A stretch of DNA of 64,000 nt from Rhodospirillaceae bacterium (GTDB lineage: Bacteria; Pseudomonadota; Alphaproteobacteria; Rhodospirillales; Casp-alpha2): contig JAERTE010000112.1 of assembly GCA_016845145.1 (NCBI GenBank), positions 186,001-250,000 of the forward strand, in the 5' to 3' direction. The translations under genes and the position numbers were made by a program. The notes below the pieces were generated by a model that saw only the letters and a list, made by a program, of their open reading frames with translations, was not told the origin of the DNA and searched no databases. Shown one piece after another: positions 44,908 through 52,274 of the stretch (positions are counted from its first letter, which is position 1; each line of letters begins with the position of its first letter).

Positions 44908-45351
44908 ATGTCCGTACTGAGCAAACTGAATATCGCCGCTGCCATCGACAATGCGAACGTCGATCCGGTCCTGACCGCACGTGCCCGATTGCTTGGCCAT
45001 CTCGGTGAGCAATTGAAGGCCGCCGAGGCAATGGTCAGCGGCACCGAGTATCGCGTGAAAAGGCAGCGGTGGGAAACCAACGAAGAGACGGGAGAGAAGG
45101 TTCGAAAGGAAATCGAGGTTCCGCTTCGCAAGTGGTACTGGCGTGACGCCGTTGGTCAGGTTCGGTTCTGCCTCAAGGTCGGCAACAAGCGTTTGCCGCT
45201 GAAGGGTGACGACACGAACATCGTGGTCGGTGACGACAAGGCTTTGCCCGAAATCATCCGGGTTTGCATGAAAGCTGTCGAGGCCGGCGAACTCGACAAG
45301 GCGATTGATCAGGTCGTCAAAGCCCGAAAGCCCATCGGCAAGAAAGCCTGA
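44908..45351 (+). CDS. DUF6641-family-like protein of unknown function
   Basis: A 147-residue soluble protein with a strong AGGAGAG site 4 bases before the ATG. The pattern is an N-terminal helix (MSVLSKLNIAAAIDNAN), a central basic/aromatic segment (LRKWYWRDAVGQVRFCLKVG) and a helical C-terminus rich in Lys (VVKARKPIGKKA). From memory it matches the small DUF6641 family, common in alphaproteobacterial accessory regions; no function is known. It is a lone gene with its own leader hairpin and a hairpin after the stop, bracketed by two direct repeats of about 145 bases. That layout resembles a small mobile cassette or a duplicated insertion site. Confidence 0.75.
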   Translation: MSVLSKLNIAAAIDNANVDPVLTARARLLGHLGEQLKAAEAMVSGTEYRVKRQRWETNEETGEKVRKEIEVPLRKWYWRDAVGQVRFCLKVGNKRLPLKGDDTNIVVGDDKALPEIIRVCMKAVEAGELDKAIDQVVKARKPIGKKA

Positions 45352-45355
45352 TCAC

Positions 45356-45384
45356 AGAACCCCGCTGAAAGATTGCGGGGTTCT
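45356..45384 (+). terminator. Hairpin after the DUF6641-type gene
   Basis: AGAACCCCGC and GCGGGGTTCT form a perfect 10-base stem with a 9-base loop, starting 4 bases after the stop codon. There is no run of T after it, so it may be a weak terminator or an RNA-stabilising structure. Confidence 0.6.
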
Positions 45385-45395
45385 CCATGAGTGGA

Positions 45396-45542
45396 TCGAA
45401 GCTGTTACCACCTTCCACCAGTTCTCAGGAGCCCATAGAATAATCATGGTCAAATTCGTACATCAACGTACATGGCTGATGTACTCCGTGTTTCAACGAC
45501 GTGCTGAGAAGTGTGTCGGGCAAGAAGCTACACAGTGTAACA
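45396..45542 (+). repeat. Right copy of the direct repeat flanking the DUF6641-type gene
   Basis: Partner of 44600-44746, with TTCTCAG at 45422, TTCGTACATCAACGTACATG at 45455, TGCTGAGAAG at 45502 and the closing palindrome GCTACAC-A-GTGTAAC at 45527-45541. An extra inverted repeat GTACATCA/TGATGTAC (45458-45465 and 45477-45484) is perfect only in this copy. Confidence 0.8.
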
Positions 45543-45701
45543 TGTCCCAAATTATCAGAGTGCGTTCTATGAGGCCATGGCGTTTGGAAATGGCACGGTC
45601 GGCTGATAAGTTTGGGCCGGAGATTTTGTAAATGGCGGCATGTGTAAGTTTATAATATAATTACATTATGTATAATCATTTGATATTGTTAATATTTGTT
45701 A

Positions 45702-45757
45702 AATTCAAAATCCCGTTTCCCTAGGAAGTGCCGGTTCGAGTCCGGCCACCCGTACCA
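45702..45757 (+). other. 3' fragment of a tRNA-Leu(CAA) gene, probable att site
   Basis: The segment matches the 3' half of a class II tRNA: anticodon loop TTCAAAA (anticodon CAA), 3' stem TCCCG, variable arm TTCC-CTA-GGAA, T-arm GCCGG-TTCGAGT-CCGGC, acceptor strand CACCCGT, discriminator A and CCA. The bases before the loop (GTTAAA, in a very AT-rich stretch) cannot pair with TCCCG, so the 5' half is missing and homology stops inside the anticodon loop. Integrases that target tRNA genes often cross over in this loop and leave a 3' tRNA copy at the far end of the element. It therefore marks a likely element or island boundary; the intact tRNA should lie to the left, outside this window. Confidence 0.8.
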
Positions 45758-45776
45758 TTGAGCCTTGTATATCCTC

Positions 45777-45807
45777 AAAATCGCCTTGGGTAACCCAAGG
45801 CGATTTT
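45777..45807 (+). terminator. Intrinsic terminator of the former tRNA-Leu gene
   Basis: AAAATCGCCTTGGG and CCCAAGGCGATTTT form a perfect 14-base stem with a 3-base loop, the right arm ending in four T. It lies 20 bases after the CCA end of the tRNA fragment, the normal place for the terminator of the original tRNA gene, and could serve both strands. Confidence 0.85.
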
Positions 45808-45813
45808 GCGTTA

Positions 45814-45900
45814 GGACATCTTGGCGAAATCCTCCCGGAGGGGCACCGGCACCGCGATCGACAGTCCAACGGGACATCTTGGCAAAATCCTCCCGAAGGG
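45814..45900. repeat. Two imperfect 29-base direct repeats
   Basis: GGACATCTTGGCGAAATCCT... at 45814-45842 and GGACATCTTGGCAAAATCCT... at 45872-45900 differ at two positions and are 58 bases apart. Each contains an inner CCTCCCGGAGG-like palindrome. They sit between the tRNA terminator and the end of the EamA gene. They look like short intergenic repeats; no function can be assigned. Confidence 0.65.
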
Positions 45901-45928
45901 AAGTTTCAACAGGTTCAGGTCTAATCTC

Positions 45929-46798
45929 TCACCCCCAAACCACCACCGCCACCACTGACGGCACCACCAGCCCCAGCGCCATGAACGTCCGTGCCGTGAT
46001 CCGTTCGCGCCGGAATATGGTGACACTGAGCAGCATGGTGAATACCGGCGCCGCCGCGATGATCGGCACGATGATCACGATCTCGCCGGTCAACAAGGCT
46101 TGGTTGAGGGACAATACCGCAAGCGCGAAAATCGCGCCGCTGATCATGAACCATGCGAGGCCTGCACCTTTGAGCGGCAATCGCCCCCGCGTCCGGGCGC
46201 TTTGCAAACCGATCGTCACCAACGCTGACACTGTGAAACCCACAAGTGCGGCGAAATAGGGGTCGGGGATTTCAAGCATGCCCACTTTGGTAACAGCGTG
46301 GCTGAGTGAACGAACAAGCGCCGCGCCGATGGGCAGCAGCAAGGCCCAAGTTGGCCAAGAACGCGCTGAACCGACATCCGTACGTGCCATGAGTGCGACT
46401 GCCACAATGATGCCGCCGGTGCCCAGTGCTACCGGCCACGTCAGCACCTCGCCAAGCCACAGTATGCCGAACGCGGCACCGAATACCGGCGCGATGGAGC
46501 TCAGCGTTCCGGCCAGCGTCGGGCCCAAATGATGGATGGCGGAAATCGCCAGCGTGGCGGAAAGCGCGGGGCGGATTAGTCCGATCAGGATGAACAGCAG
46601 TACCGCGGGATGATAGAAATGTCGAAGATCGAGAAACCACGGTGCGACCAGCCAAAAACACAGCGCGGACGCGCCGATGCCGATGGCCGCACCTGTGCGC
46701 GCGCCGACACGGGCAACGCCTTGCGCCTGAAACTGATCGCCGAGCGCAAACAGCATCGCTGAGATCAGCGCGAATACGTAGGCCGGTACGTCGGTCAA
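45929..46798 (-). CDS. EamA/DMT-family transporter
   Basis: A 289-residue integral membrane protein with ten hydrophobic helices, arranged as two five-helix EamA halves (about 5-135 and 150-285). Drug/metabolite transporters of this family export amino acids or other metabolites; the substrate is unknown here. The second half keeps the usual LSLNQALLTGEIVIIVPI segment. It is the last gene of a leftward group beginning at DUF1285 (50250), 24 bases after the GDSL hydrolase gene. Confidence 0.87.
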   Translation of the reverse strand: MTDVPAYVFALISAMLFALGDQFQAQGVARVGARTGAAIGIGASALCFWLVAPWFLDLRHFYHPAVLLFILIGLIRPALSATLAISAIHHLGPTLAGTLSSIAPVFGAAFGILWLGEVLTWPVALGTGGIIVAVALMARTDVGSARSWPTWALLLPIGAALVRSLSHAVTKVGMLEIPDPYFAALVGFTVSALVTIGLQSARTRGRLPLKGAGLAWFMISGAIFALAVLSLNQALLTGEIVIIVPIIAAAPVFTMLLSVTIFRRERITARTFMALGLVVPSVVAVVVWG

Positions 46799-46822
46799 GA
46801 TGGGTGTCGTGATGGGTGCAGC

Positions 46823-47461
46823 CTACTCGAACCAAGCCTGCCAGGCTTCCCAATCGGCGATGTGCTCGGCCATGACCTCATAGCCCGCCGCGATCGGATG
46901 CACGCCATCGGCATCTTCATACATGCCGGGCCAGGCCGGATCGTCGATTAGCCGGGCATACATATCCAGATAGGGAATGCCCAAATCGGCGGCGATCTCC
47001 GTATAGGCGGCATTCAGTTCCGCCATGCGTTCCGAGGCGAAATGATAGGCCAGGTCGGCGTTGACCTGGAAGGGCTGGCGGCTGTCGTCGACCGGTGGCG
47101 GGCCGACCCAGAGTGTCGGCAGCCAATCGCGGGCTTGCGCCATCATGGATCGTGCGATTTCCTTTGAATGCTCCAGCGATACCCTGCGTCCCTCGCCAAT
47201 GATCTCGGCGCAGTCGTTCGCGCCGAATGAAAACACCAGGGCGCCCGGATGGACATCCCAGATCCGCGCCTTGCATTCGGCTCGCCAGCGCGGCGCGATC
47301 TGCTCAGACGTCTCAGCGCGGATTCCCAAGTTATACAGGCTTACGTCATGGCCGGCGGCACGCCCGTCGCGGCACAGCCTGCCGGGCCAGCCGAGGTACG
47401 TTTCATCGTTGGTGCCCAGCACCAGACTGTCGCCGACAAAGCATATCCTGATTGTTGTCAT
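46823..47461 (-). CDS. GDSL/SGNH-family hydrolase
   Basis: A 212-residue esterase-fold protein: block I is CFVGDSLVLG (nucleophile Ser), block III is FGANDCAE and block V is DADGVHPIAAGY (Asp and His). No signal peptide is present, so it is cytoplasmic. Members hydrolyse esters, lipids or acylated sugars. Its start overlaps the stop of the CCA-adding enzyme gene by four bases, indicating coupling, though no functional link is obvious. Confidence 0.9.
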   Translation of the reverse strand: MTTIRICFVGDSLVLGTNDETYLGWPGRLCRDGRAAGHDVSLYNLGIRAETSEQIAPRWRAECKARIWDVHPGALVFSFGANDCAEIIGEGRRVSLEHSKEIARSMMAQARDWLPTLWVGPPPVDDSRQPFQVNADLAYHFASERMAELNAAYTEIAADLGIPYLDMYARLIDDPAWPGMYEDADGVHPIAAGYEVMAEHIADWEAWQAWFE

Positions 47462-48771
47462 GTCCCGCTCCCTGCTTTTGGCCCTGCTTCTTTCACGAGG
47501 CGATCAAGGCATCGTTGGCGGTCTGCCTTGTAGTCGCCGTTCTCCCACCAGTCTTCAACGCGTTCCAACAACGCGCCGACCCCGGGCCCCTCGGCCACGC
47601 CCAACGCTAGCACGTCGGCGCCGGTGAGGGGAAATTCAGGCGCGCGCCAGCGCGCGCATGTCTCCAGCAATTCGATGTAAGCTTCGGTGCGGGTTCGCGG
47701 CAATCGCGACAAAGCTGCAAGTTCCCGCGCCCAAGCCAACAGCGCCAGATCGCGTACCAGCGCCGCGCCCAGCCGTCGGATGGCGCGGTGTTCGTCGGTT
47801 TTGTCCATGTCCGCGGAGATCTCGAATGTCGGCACCAGCATGTCGGTGAGGCGCGCACGGTCCGCGTTGGAAAGCTTGAGCCGCCCGGCAACCGCCAGTA
47901 AAGCGCTCTCGGGGTGCTTGGTCTCCAGCAGGGCGGCGAGATGGCGCAGTGGGTCGGGGCTGACGTCTTGGATGTTGATGGCGCGGGTTTCCAGCCAGTT
48001 GAGCATGCGCAGTTGAGCCACGTCGCCGGCTTCCGGCAAGATCACGTCGAGCACGCCCGCACCCTGCATGGGGACCAGAATTTCCGCCGGATTGGGCACC
48101 ATCAGAATTTTCAGCAGCTCGTCGCGTACCCGCTCACCCGATAGTTCCGCCAATTTGGCTGCCCGCGCCCGGCACGCGGTCATGGCGGCGCGGTCCAGCG
48201 GCGGCAGCCCATAGCCGCCATGGAAGCGGAAAAACCTGAGGATGCGCAGGTAATCCTCGTCGATGCGCGTCTCGGCGCGCCCAATAAAGCGCACCCGGCC
48301 ATGCGCCAAATGCGCGATGCCGTTGTTGTAGTCATAAATAGCGCCGTCGAGGGTGGCGCTCATGGCATTGATGGTGAAATCGCGGCGTTCGGCGTCGGCG
48401 ACCCAATCATCGGTGAACGCCACTTTGGCGTGGCGTCCGTCGGTTTCCTCGTCGCGCCTGAGCGTGGTGATCTCAAATGACCGGTCGTCGAAAACGGCGG
48501 TGACGGTGCCGTGATCAATGCCGGTGGGAACCACCTTGATGCCGGCGCGCTGCAACAGCTCGATCACGGTTTCGGGCTGATCGGGTGTCGCGATGTCGAT
48601 ATCTTTTACCGGGCGTTTGACCAGTCCATCGCGCACGCATCCGCCGACAAACCGTGCTTCTGTGCCGTCCGCCGCCAGCGCCGCCATGACGGCGCGGGTC
48701 GAGGCCGCCGTGAGCCACGCTTGCGGTCCGAGGTCTCCTTGCGGCTCAGTGCTGGCGTTGAGAGAAACCAT
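47458..48771 (-). CDS. cca: CCA tRNA nucleotidyltransferase
   Basis: A 437-residue class II CCA-adding enzyme or poly(A)-polymerase-family protein. The nucleotidyltransferase motif is ARFVGGCVRDGLVKR followed by DIDIATP with the two metal Asp. The template segment RRDEETDGRHAKV and RRDFTINAM motif B follow, and the C-terminal half is the helical tRNA-binding body. It repairs or adds CCA at tRNA 3' ends. It lies in the conserved alphaproteobacterial order with DUF6111, Nudix and DUF1285 genes. Confidence 0.93.
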   Translation of the reverse strand: MVSLNASTEPQGDLGPQAWLTAASTRAVMAALAADGTEARFVGGCVRDGLVKRPVKDIDIATPDQPETVIELLQRAGIKVVPTGIDHGTVTAVFDDRSFEITTLRRDEETDGRHAKVAFTDDWVADAERRDFTINAMSATLDGAIYDYNNGIAHLAHGRVRFIGRAETRIDEDYLRILRFFRFHGGYGLPPLDRAAMTACRARAAKLAELSGERVRDELLKILMVPNPAEILVPMQGAGVLDVILPEAGDVAQLRMLNWLETRAINIQDVSPDPLRHLAALLETKHPESALLAVAGRLKLSNADRARLTDMLVPTFEISADMDKTDEHRAIRRLGAALVRDLALLAWARELAALSRLPRTRTEAYIELLETCARWRAPEFPLTGADVLALGVAEGPGVGALLERVEDWWENGDYKADRQRCLDRLVKEAGPKAGSGT

Positions 48772-48792
48772 GGTTGGCCTGCAACGCTGTTA

Positions 48793-49071
48793 TCAATTGA
48801 ATTTCGGCGGTACGACGCGGCCGTCTTCCATGCGCGGTGCTTGATAATCACCGCTGCCGGGTTGTTCACCGGAGGTAACGGCCAACGTCACGAGACCCGC
48901 CATCATCAATACGAAGCCCAGAATGATGGACCAAAAAACGTGGGTGCGTTCAATCGCCGGTATGTCATGACCTTTTTTGACAGCGCGCTTGCGCTGAAAG
49001 CTCATATAAATCAGGTAAAGCGCCAACGGCCCCAGCAGCGGCAACAGATATTGGATCAGGATACGACTCAT
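48793..49071 (-). CDS. Small membrane protein, DUF6111-like
   Basis: A 92-residue protein with two hydrophobic helices (about 5-22 and 40-65) separated by a basic loop (FQRKRAVKKGHD). It matches from memory the DUF6111 family, which sits between the CCA-adding enzyme and Nudix genes in many alphaproteobacteria. Function unknown. Its ATG overlaps the Nudix stop by four bases. Confidence 0.8.
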   Translation of the reverse strand: MSRILIQYLLPLLGPLALYLIYMSFQRKRAVKKGHDIPAIERTHVFWSIILGFVLMMAGLVTLAVTSGEQPGSGDYQAPRMEDGRVVPPKFN

Positions 49072-49679
49072 TTGCCCATCAATACGTTGTGGAGGTCGAC
49101 CAACATGCCTGCCGTCGCGCCCCAGATGTAAAAACCATTGTACGGCATGGCGTAAAAATGCCGGGTGGTGCCTTCGAACTCACGGCTGTGGCGTTCATGG
49201 TTGGCCGGATCCATAAGGAAATCCAACGGCACCTCGAACACTTCCGCCACCTCGTGCGGGTCGGGGGTGATGTCAAAGGGCGGCGTCACCAACCCGACGA
49301 CCGGAACCACGGTGAAACCGGTCCGCGTTTTGTAGTCGGCGAGGCGGCCGATGATTTCTATATGACGGCGGTCGAGGCCCACTTCTTCTTCTGTTTCGCG
49401 AAGTGCCGTTTCTTCCGGCGAGCCGTCACCTGGCTCGACATGGCCGCCTGGAAAGCTGACCTGTCCCGGATGACTGGCCAGGTGGTCGGTGCGTTGCGTG
49501 AACAGCATGGTCATGCCGCCTGCGCGCGCGACGACCGGGATCAGCACGGCGGCAGGGGTCAGTTTCTCAGGCGGCGGCATACCCGGATTGAGATCATGGT
49601 CGCCGCGGCCGACGGAACGGCCATGGCGTGCCTGAAAAGTCTCGACGATCCATTCTGTATTCAATTCAGTTTGTTCCAT
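49068..49679 (-). CDS. CoA pyrophosphatase-type Nudix hydrolase
   Basis: A 203-residue Nudix enzyme. The Nudix box is GHVEPGDGSPEETALRETEEEVGL (read in two parts), with the preceding LFTQRTDHLASHPGQVSFPGG, which is the UPF0035/CoA-pyrophosphatase signature. It probably hydrolyses CoA or acyl-CoA to phosphopantetheine and 3',5'-ADP. The frame extends to 49772, but the ATG at 49679, five bases after the DUF1285 stop, fits coupled translation. Confidence 0.9.
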   Translation of the reverse strand: MEQTELNTEWIVETFQARHGRSVGRGDHDLNPGMPPPEKLTPAAVLIPVVARAGGMTMLFTQRTDHLASHPGQVSFPGGHVEPGDGSPEETALRETEEEVGLDRRHIEIIGRLADYKTRTGFTVVPVVGLVTPPFDITPDPHEVAEVFEVPLDFLMDPANHERHSREFEGTTRHFYAMPYNGFYIWGATAGMLVDLHNVLMGK

Positions 49680-49683
49680 TCGT

Positions 49684-50250
49684 TCAGTCTTCAAGGTCGA
49701 CGTCGCCAAGTTTATGAAAGACGCCTGCGCTCCATATACCGAATATGTGCGCACCTTCGAGCTTTTCTTCAACCGCGTGCGTCACCACATCATAATAGAC
49801 CGGGCGGTTCAACTTGGCTTCCAGCCTGCCACCCAAAGTGATGTACGGAACGGAATTGTCATCCATGCGCAATGTATGGGTGTTGTCGAGGGTAACGGCG
49901 GTATCGATGTTGGTGCGAAAGTGTATAACTTGATTGTGATCAGAGCCCTCGATTTCCATGCTAACAACGATGAACGGCGCGTCGTCGACACGGACCGGGG
50001 CGATTTCAGCCGGTGTGATCAGCCAGTGCTGGCCCTCGGTGTCGCGTCGCAACACGGATGCAAACAATTTCACCAATTCCGGACGGTTGATCGGTGTACC
50101 CCGATAGTGCCAGACTCCGTCATGATCGATATGCATGCCGATATCAGCGAAGATCACCTGCCGGGGCGTCGTCTCAATACCCGCCGGCGCAGGGCCTCCT
50201 GCCGGAACGCCTTGATAAAAGCTGCTGAGTTCGGTCTTAATTTTGTCCAT
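49684..50250 (-). CDS. DUF1285-family protein
   Basis: A 188-residue soluble protein matching the DUF1285 pattern: IGMHIDHDGVWHYRGTPINRPELVKLFASVL (read in parts), then APFIVVSMEIEG and a C-terminal FGIWSAGVFHKLG. Function is unknown; the gene is a stable neighbour of Nudix and MoxR genes in alphaproteobacteria. It is divergent from the moxR-like gene, with about 50 bases between starts. Confidence 0.9.
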   Translation of the reverse strand: MDKIKTELSSFYQGVPAGGPAPAGIETTPRQVIFADIGMHIDHDGVWHYRGTPINRPELVKLFASVLRRDTEGQHWLITPAEIAPVRVDDAPFIVVSMEIEGSDHNQVIHFRTNIDTAVTLDNTHTLRMDDNSVPYITLGGRLEAKLNRPVYYDVVTHAVEEKLEGAHIFGIWSAGVFHKLGDVDLED

Positions 50251-50302
50251 AATCGTTTGCTACGATACATACCATCGTTGTCATGACCCGGGAGTCCAAA
50301 CC

Positions 50303-51349
50303 GTGAGCGTTTCCGCCCCTACCGAATCCCCCGCTGAAGACCAGGATAAAGCAACCGAAGAGGTAATCAATTCAGACGCACTGATTGAGGCCATTGATCG
50401 TCTCGGGCACGATTTGGCTGCCGCCAGGGCCGCCATTGGAAAGTTCATTTTCGGCCAAGACGAGGTGATCGAGGAAACCCTGATCACACTTCTGGCCGGC
50501 GGACATCTATTGCTCATCGGCGTGCCGGGGTTGGGCAAAACCCGATTGGTGGAAACATTGGGCGCGGTTTTCGGGCTTGATGACAGCCGTGTGCAGTTCA
50601 CGCCGGATTTGATGCCCGCCGATATCCTGGGCTCCGAAGTGCTGGAGGAATCGGATGCGGGCAAGCGCTCGTTCCGGTTCATCAAGGGACCGGTGTTTTG
50701 TCAGCTGTTGATGGCCGATGAAATCAACCGCGCCAGCCCGCGCACGCAATCGGCTTTGTTGCAGGCCATGCAAGAGCACCGGGTTTCCGTGGCCGGTGAA
50801 TACCACGATCTGCCCAGCCCGTTCCATGTGCTGGCGACCCAAAACCCGCTGGAACAGGAAGGCACCTATCCGCTTCCCGAAGCACAGCTCGACCGGTTTT
50901 TGATGCAGATCGACGTCAAGTATCCCGATTTGGCGGCGGAACGCGATATCTTGATCAACACCACCGGTATCGATGTCGGCACGCCGGAGCACGTGATGGA
51001 TGCGGCGGCCTTGATGGCAGGACAACGCTTGGTCCGGCAAGTGCCCGTGGGCGAAAGCGTCGCCGAGGCGATACTTGATCTGGTGCGCGCGGGCCGGCCC
51101 GAATCGAGTGATATCGAAGCTGTCAACGAGCACGTATCGTGGGGCCCGGGGCCGCGCGCCAGTCAGGCACTGATGCTTGCCGTCCGCGCGCGCGCCGTTA
51201 TCGAAGGGCGCCTGTCGCCAAGCATTGACGATGTGCTGGCTTTGGCGCATCCGATTTTGCGTCATCGCATGGCGCTGACATTTGCGGCACGCGCCGAAGG
51301 CGTGACGCTGGAATCGATTATCAACCAGCTTTGCGCGCGTATCGCCTAG
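50303..51349 (+). CDS. MoxR-family AAA+ ATPase
   Basis: The protein has 348 residues from a GTG at 50303 preceded by GGGAG; a TTG further up lies in the DUF1285 leader. Walker A is GVPGLGKTR, Walker B is LMADEINRASPRTQ and sensor 1 is HVLATQNP. MoxR ATPases act as chaperones for protein complexes containing von Willebrand A domains. The next three genes (DUF58 and two large membrane proteins) are the usual partners, so this is a BatA-like stress or envelope module. Confidence 0.94.
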   Translation: MSVSAPTESPAEDQDKATEEVINSDALIEAIDRLGHDLAAARAAIGKFIFGQDEVIEETLITLLAGGHLLLIGVPGLGKTRLVETLGAVFGLDDSRVQFTPDLMPADILGSEVLEESDAGKRSFRFIKGPVFCQLLMADEINRASPRTQSALLQAMQEHRVSVAGEYHDLPSPFHVLATQNPLEQEGTYPLPEAQLDRFLMQIDVKYPDLAAERDILINTTGIDVGTPEHVMDAAALMAGQRLVRQVPVGESVAEAILDLVRAGRPESSDIEAVNEHVSWGPGPRASQALMLAVRARAVIEGRLSPSIDDVLALAHPILRHRMALTFAARAEGVTLESIINQLCARIA

Positions 51350-51370
51350 CCCCTGGGAGAGACCAACCCG

Positions 51371-52270
51371 ATGCCAGCATTGCGACCCGAACGAACAACG
51401 CAGGGAGACACCCATCACCGGGCCGAAGCACTTGGCGCGACCCTGCCTGCATTGCTGGTTGCCGCGGAGCGCGTGGCGTCTACCGTGTCGCAAGGGGTGC
51501 ATGGTCGTCGCCGTGTTGGCCAGGGCGAGACCTTTTGGCAGTTCCGCCGTTATGAATTCGGTGATGCCGTACAGCGCATCGATTGGCGCCGCTCAGCCCG
51601 CGCTGACCCGCTTTATGTGCGCGAAACCGAATGGGAGGCCGCCCAGAGTGTTTGGCTGTGGCGGGATGGATCACCATCGATGGATTTCAAATCCCGCCCG
51701 GAACTGGAAACCAAGCGCGAGCGGGCCGATTTGTTGCTGCTGGCACTGGCGTCGTTACTGGTGCGCGGCGGTGAACGCGCAGCGCTGTTGGAGACCGGTA
51801 TGTTTCCGGCGTCGGGGCGCGGTGTCATGACCCGACTTTGGGCGATGATGCAAAGCGGGCGGCTGCCGGATGCCAGCTTGCCCGGTGTCGATGTGCTGCC
51901 GCGCTATGCGCGGGTGGTGTTGATCGGGGATTTCTTGTCGCCGCTGGAGGGTATCCAGGCGATGGTCGAGGCCTACGCGGGGCGCGGTGTGCGCGGCCAT
52001 CTGATCCAGGTTTTGGACCCGGCGGAAGAACAGCTTCCGTATGATGGCCGGGTGTTGTTCGAAGGACCCGAGGCCGAGGGTGAAGTGTTGATTCCGCATG
52101 TGGCGTCGTTGCGCGATGCATATCAGCGCGAGTTGGCGCATCATCGAGACGGCTTGCAGGCATTGGCTGTGCGTTCGGGCTGGAGTTTCGCCTTTCATCA
52201 CACAGATCATTCCCCGGAAGCGCCGTTGATGGCGCTCTATCTGCAACTCTCCGAATCCGTGACGAGGTGA
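51371..52270 (+). CDS. DUF58-family protein
   Basis: A 299-residue protein with the DUF58 core QFRRYEFGDAVQRIDWRRSAR and a VWA-like segment (SVWLWRDGSPSMDF). It has no membrane helix. It lies between moxR and the BatA-like gene (4 bases before the latter), the standard arrangement. The group is thought to be an adaptor of the MoxR chaperone; the client is not known. Confidence 0.92.
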   Translation: MPALRPERTTQGDTHHRAEALGATLPALLVAAERVASTVSQGVHGRRRVGQGETFWQFRRYEFGDAVQRIDWRRSARADPLYVRETEWEAAQSVWLWRDGSPSMDFKSRPELETKRERADLLLLALASLLVRGGERAALLETGMFPASGRGVMTRLWAMMQSGRLPDASLPGVDVLPRYARVVLIGDFLSPLEGIQAMVEAYAGRGVRGHLIQVLDPAEEQLPYDGRVLFEGPEAEGEVLIPHVASLRDAYQRELAHHRDGLQALAVRSGWSFAFHHTDHSPEAPLMALYLQLSESVTR

Positions 52271-52274
52271 GGCC

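Noticed and set aside
45689..45877. 62-codon frame across the tRNA fragment
   Set aside because: The DNA is explained by the tRNA 3' half and its terminator; such spurious small proteins across tRNA ends are common artefacts.
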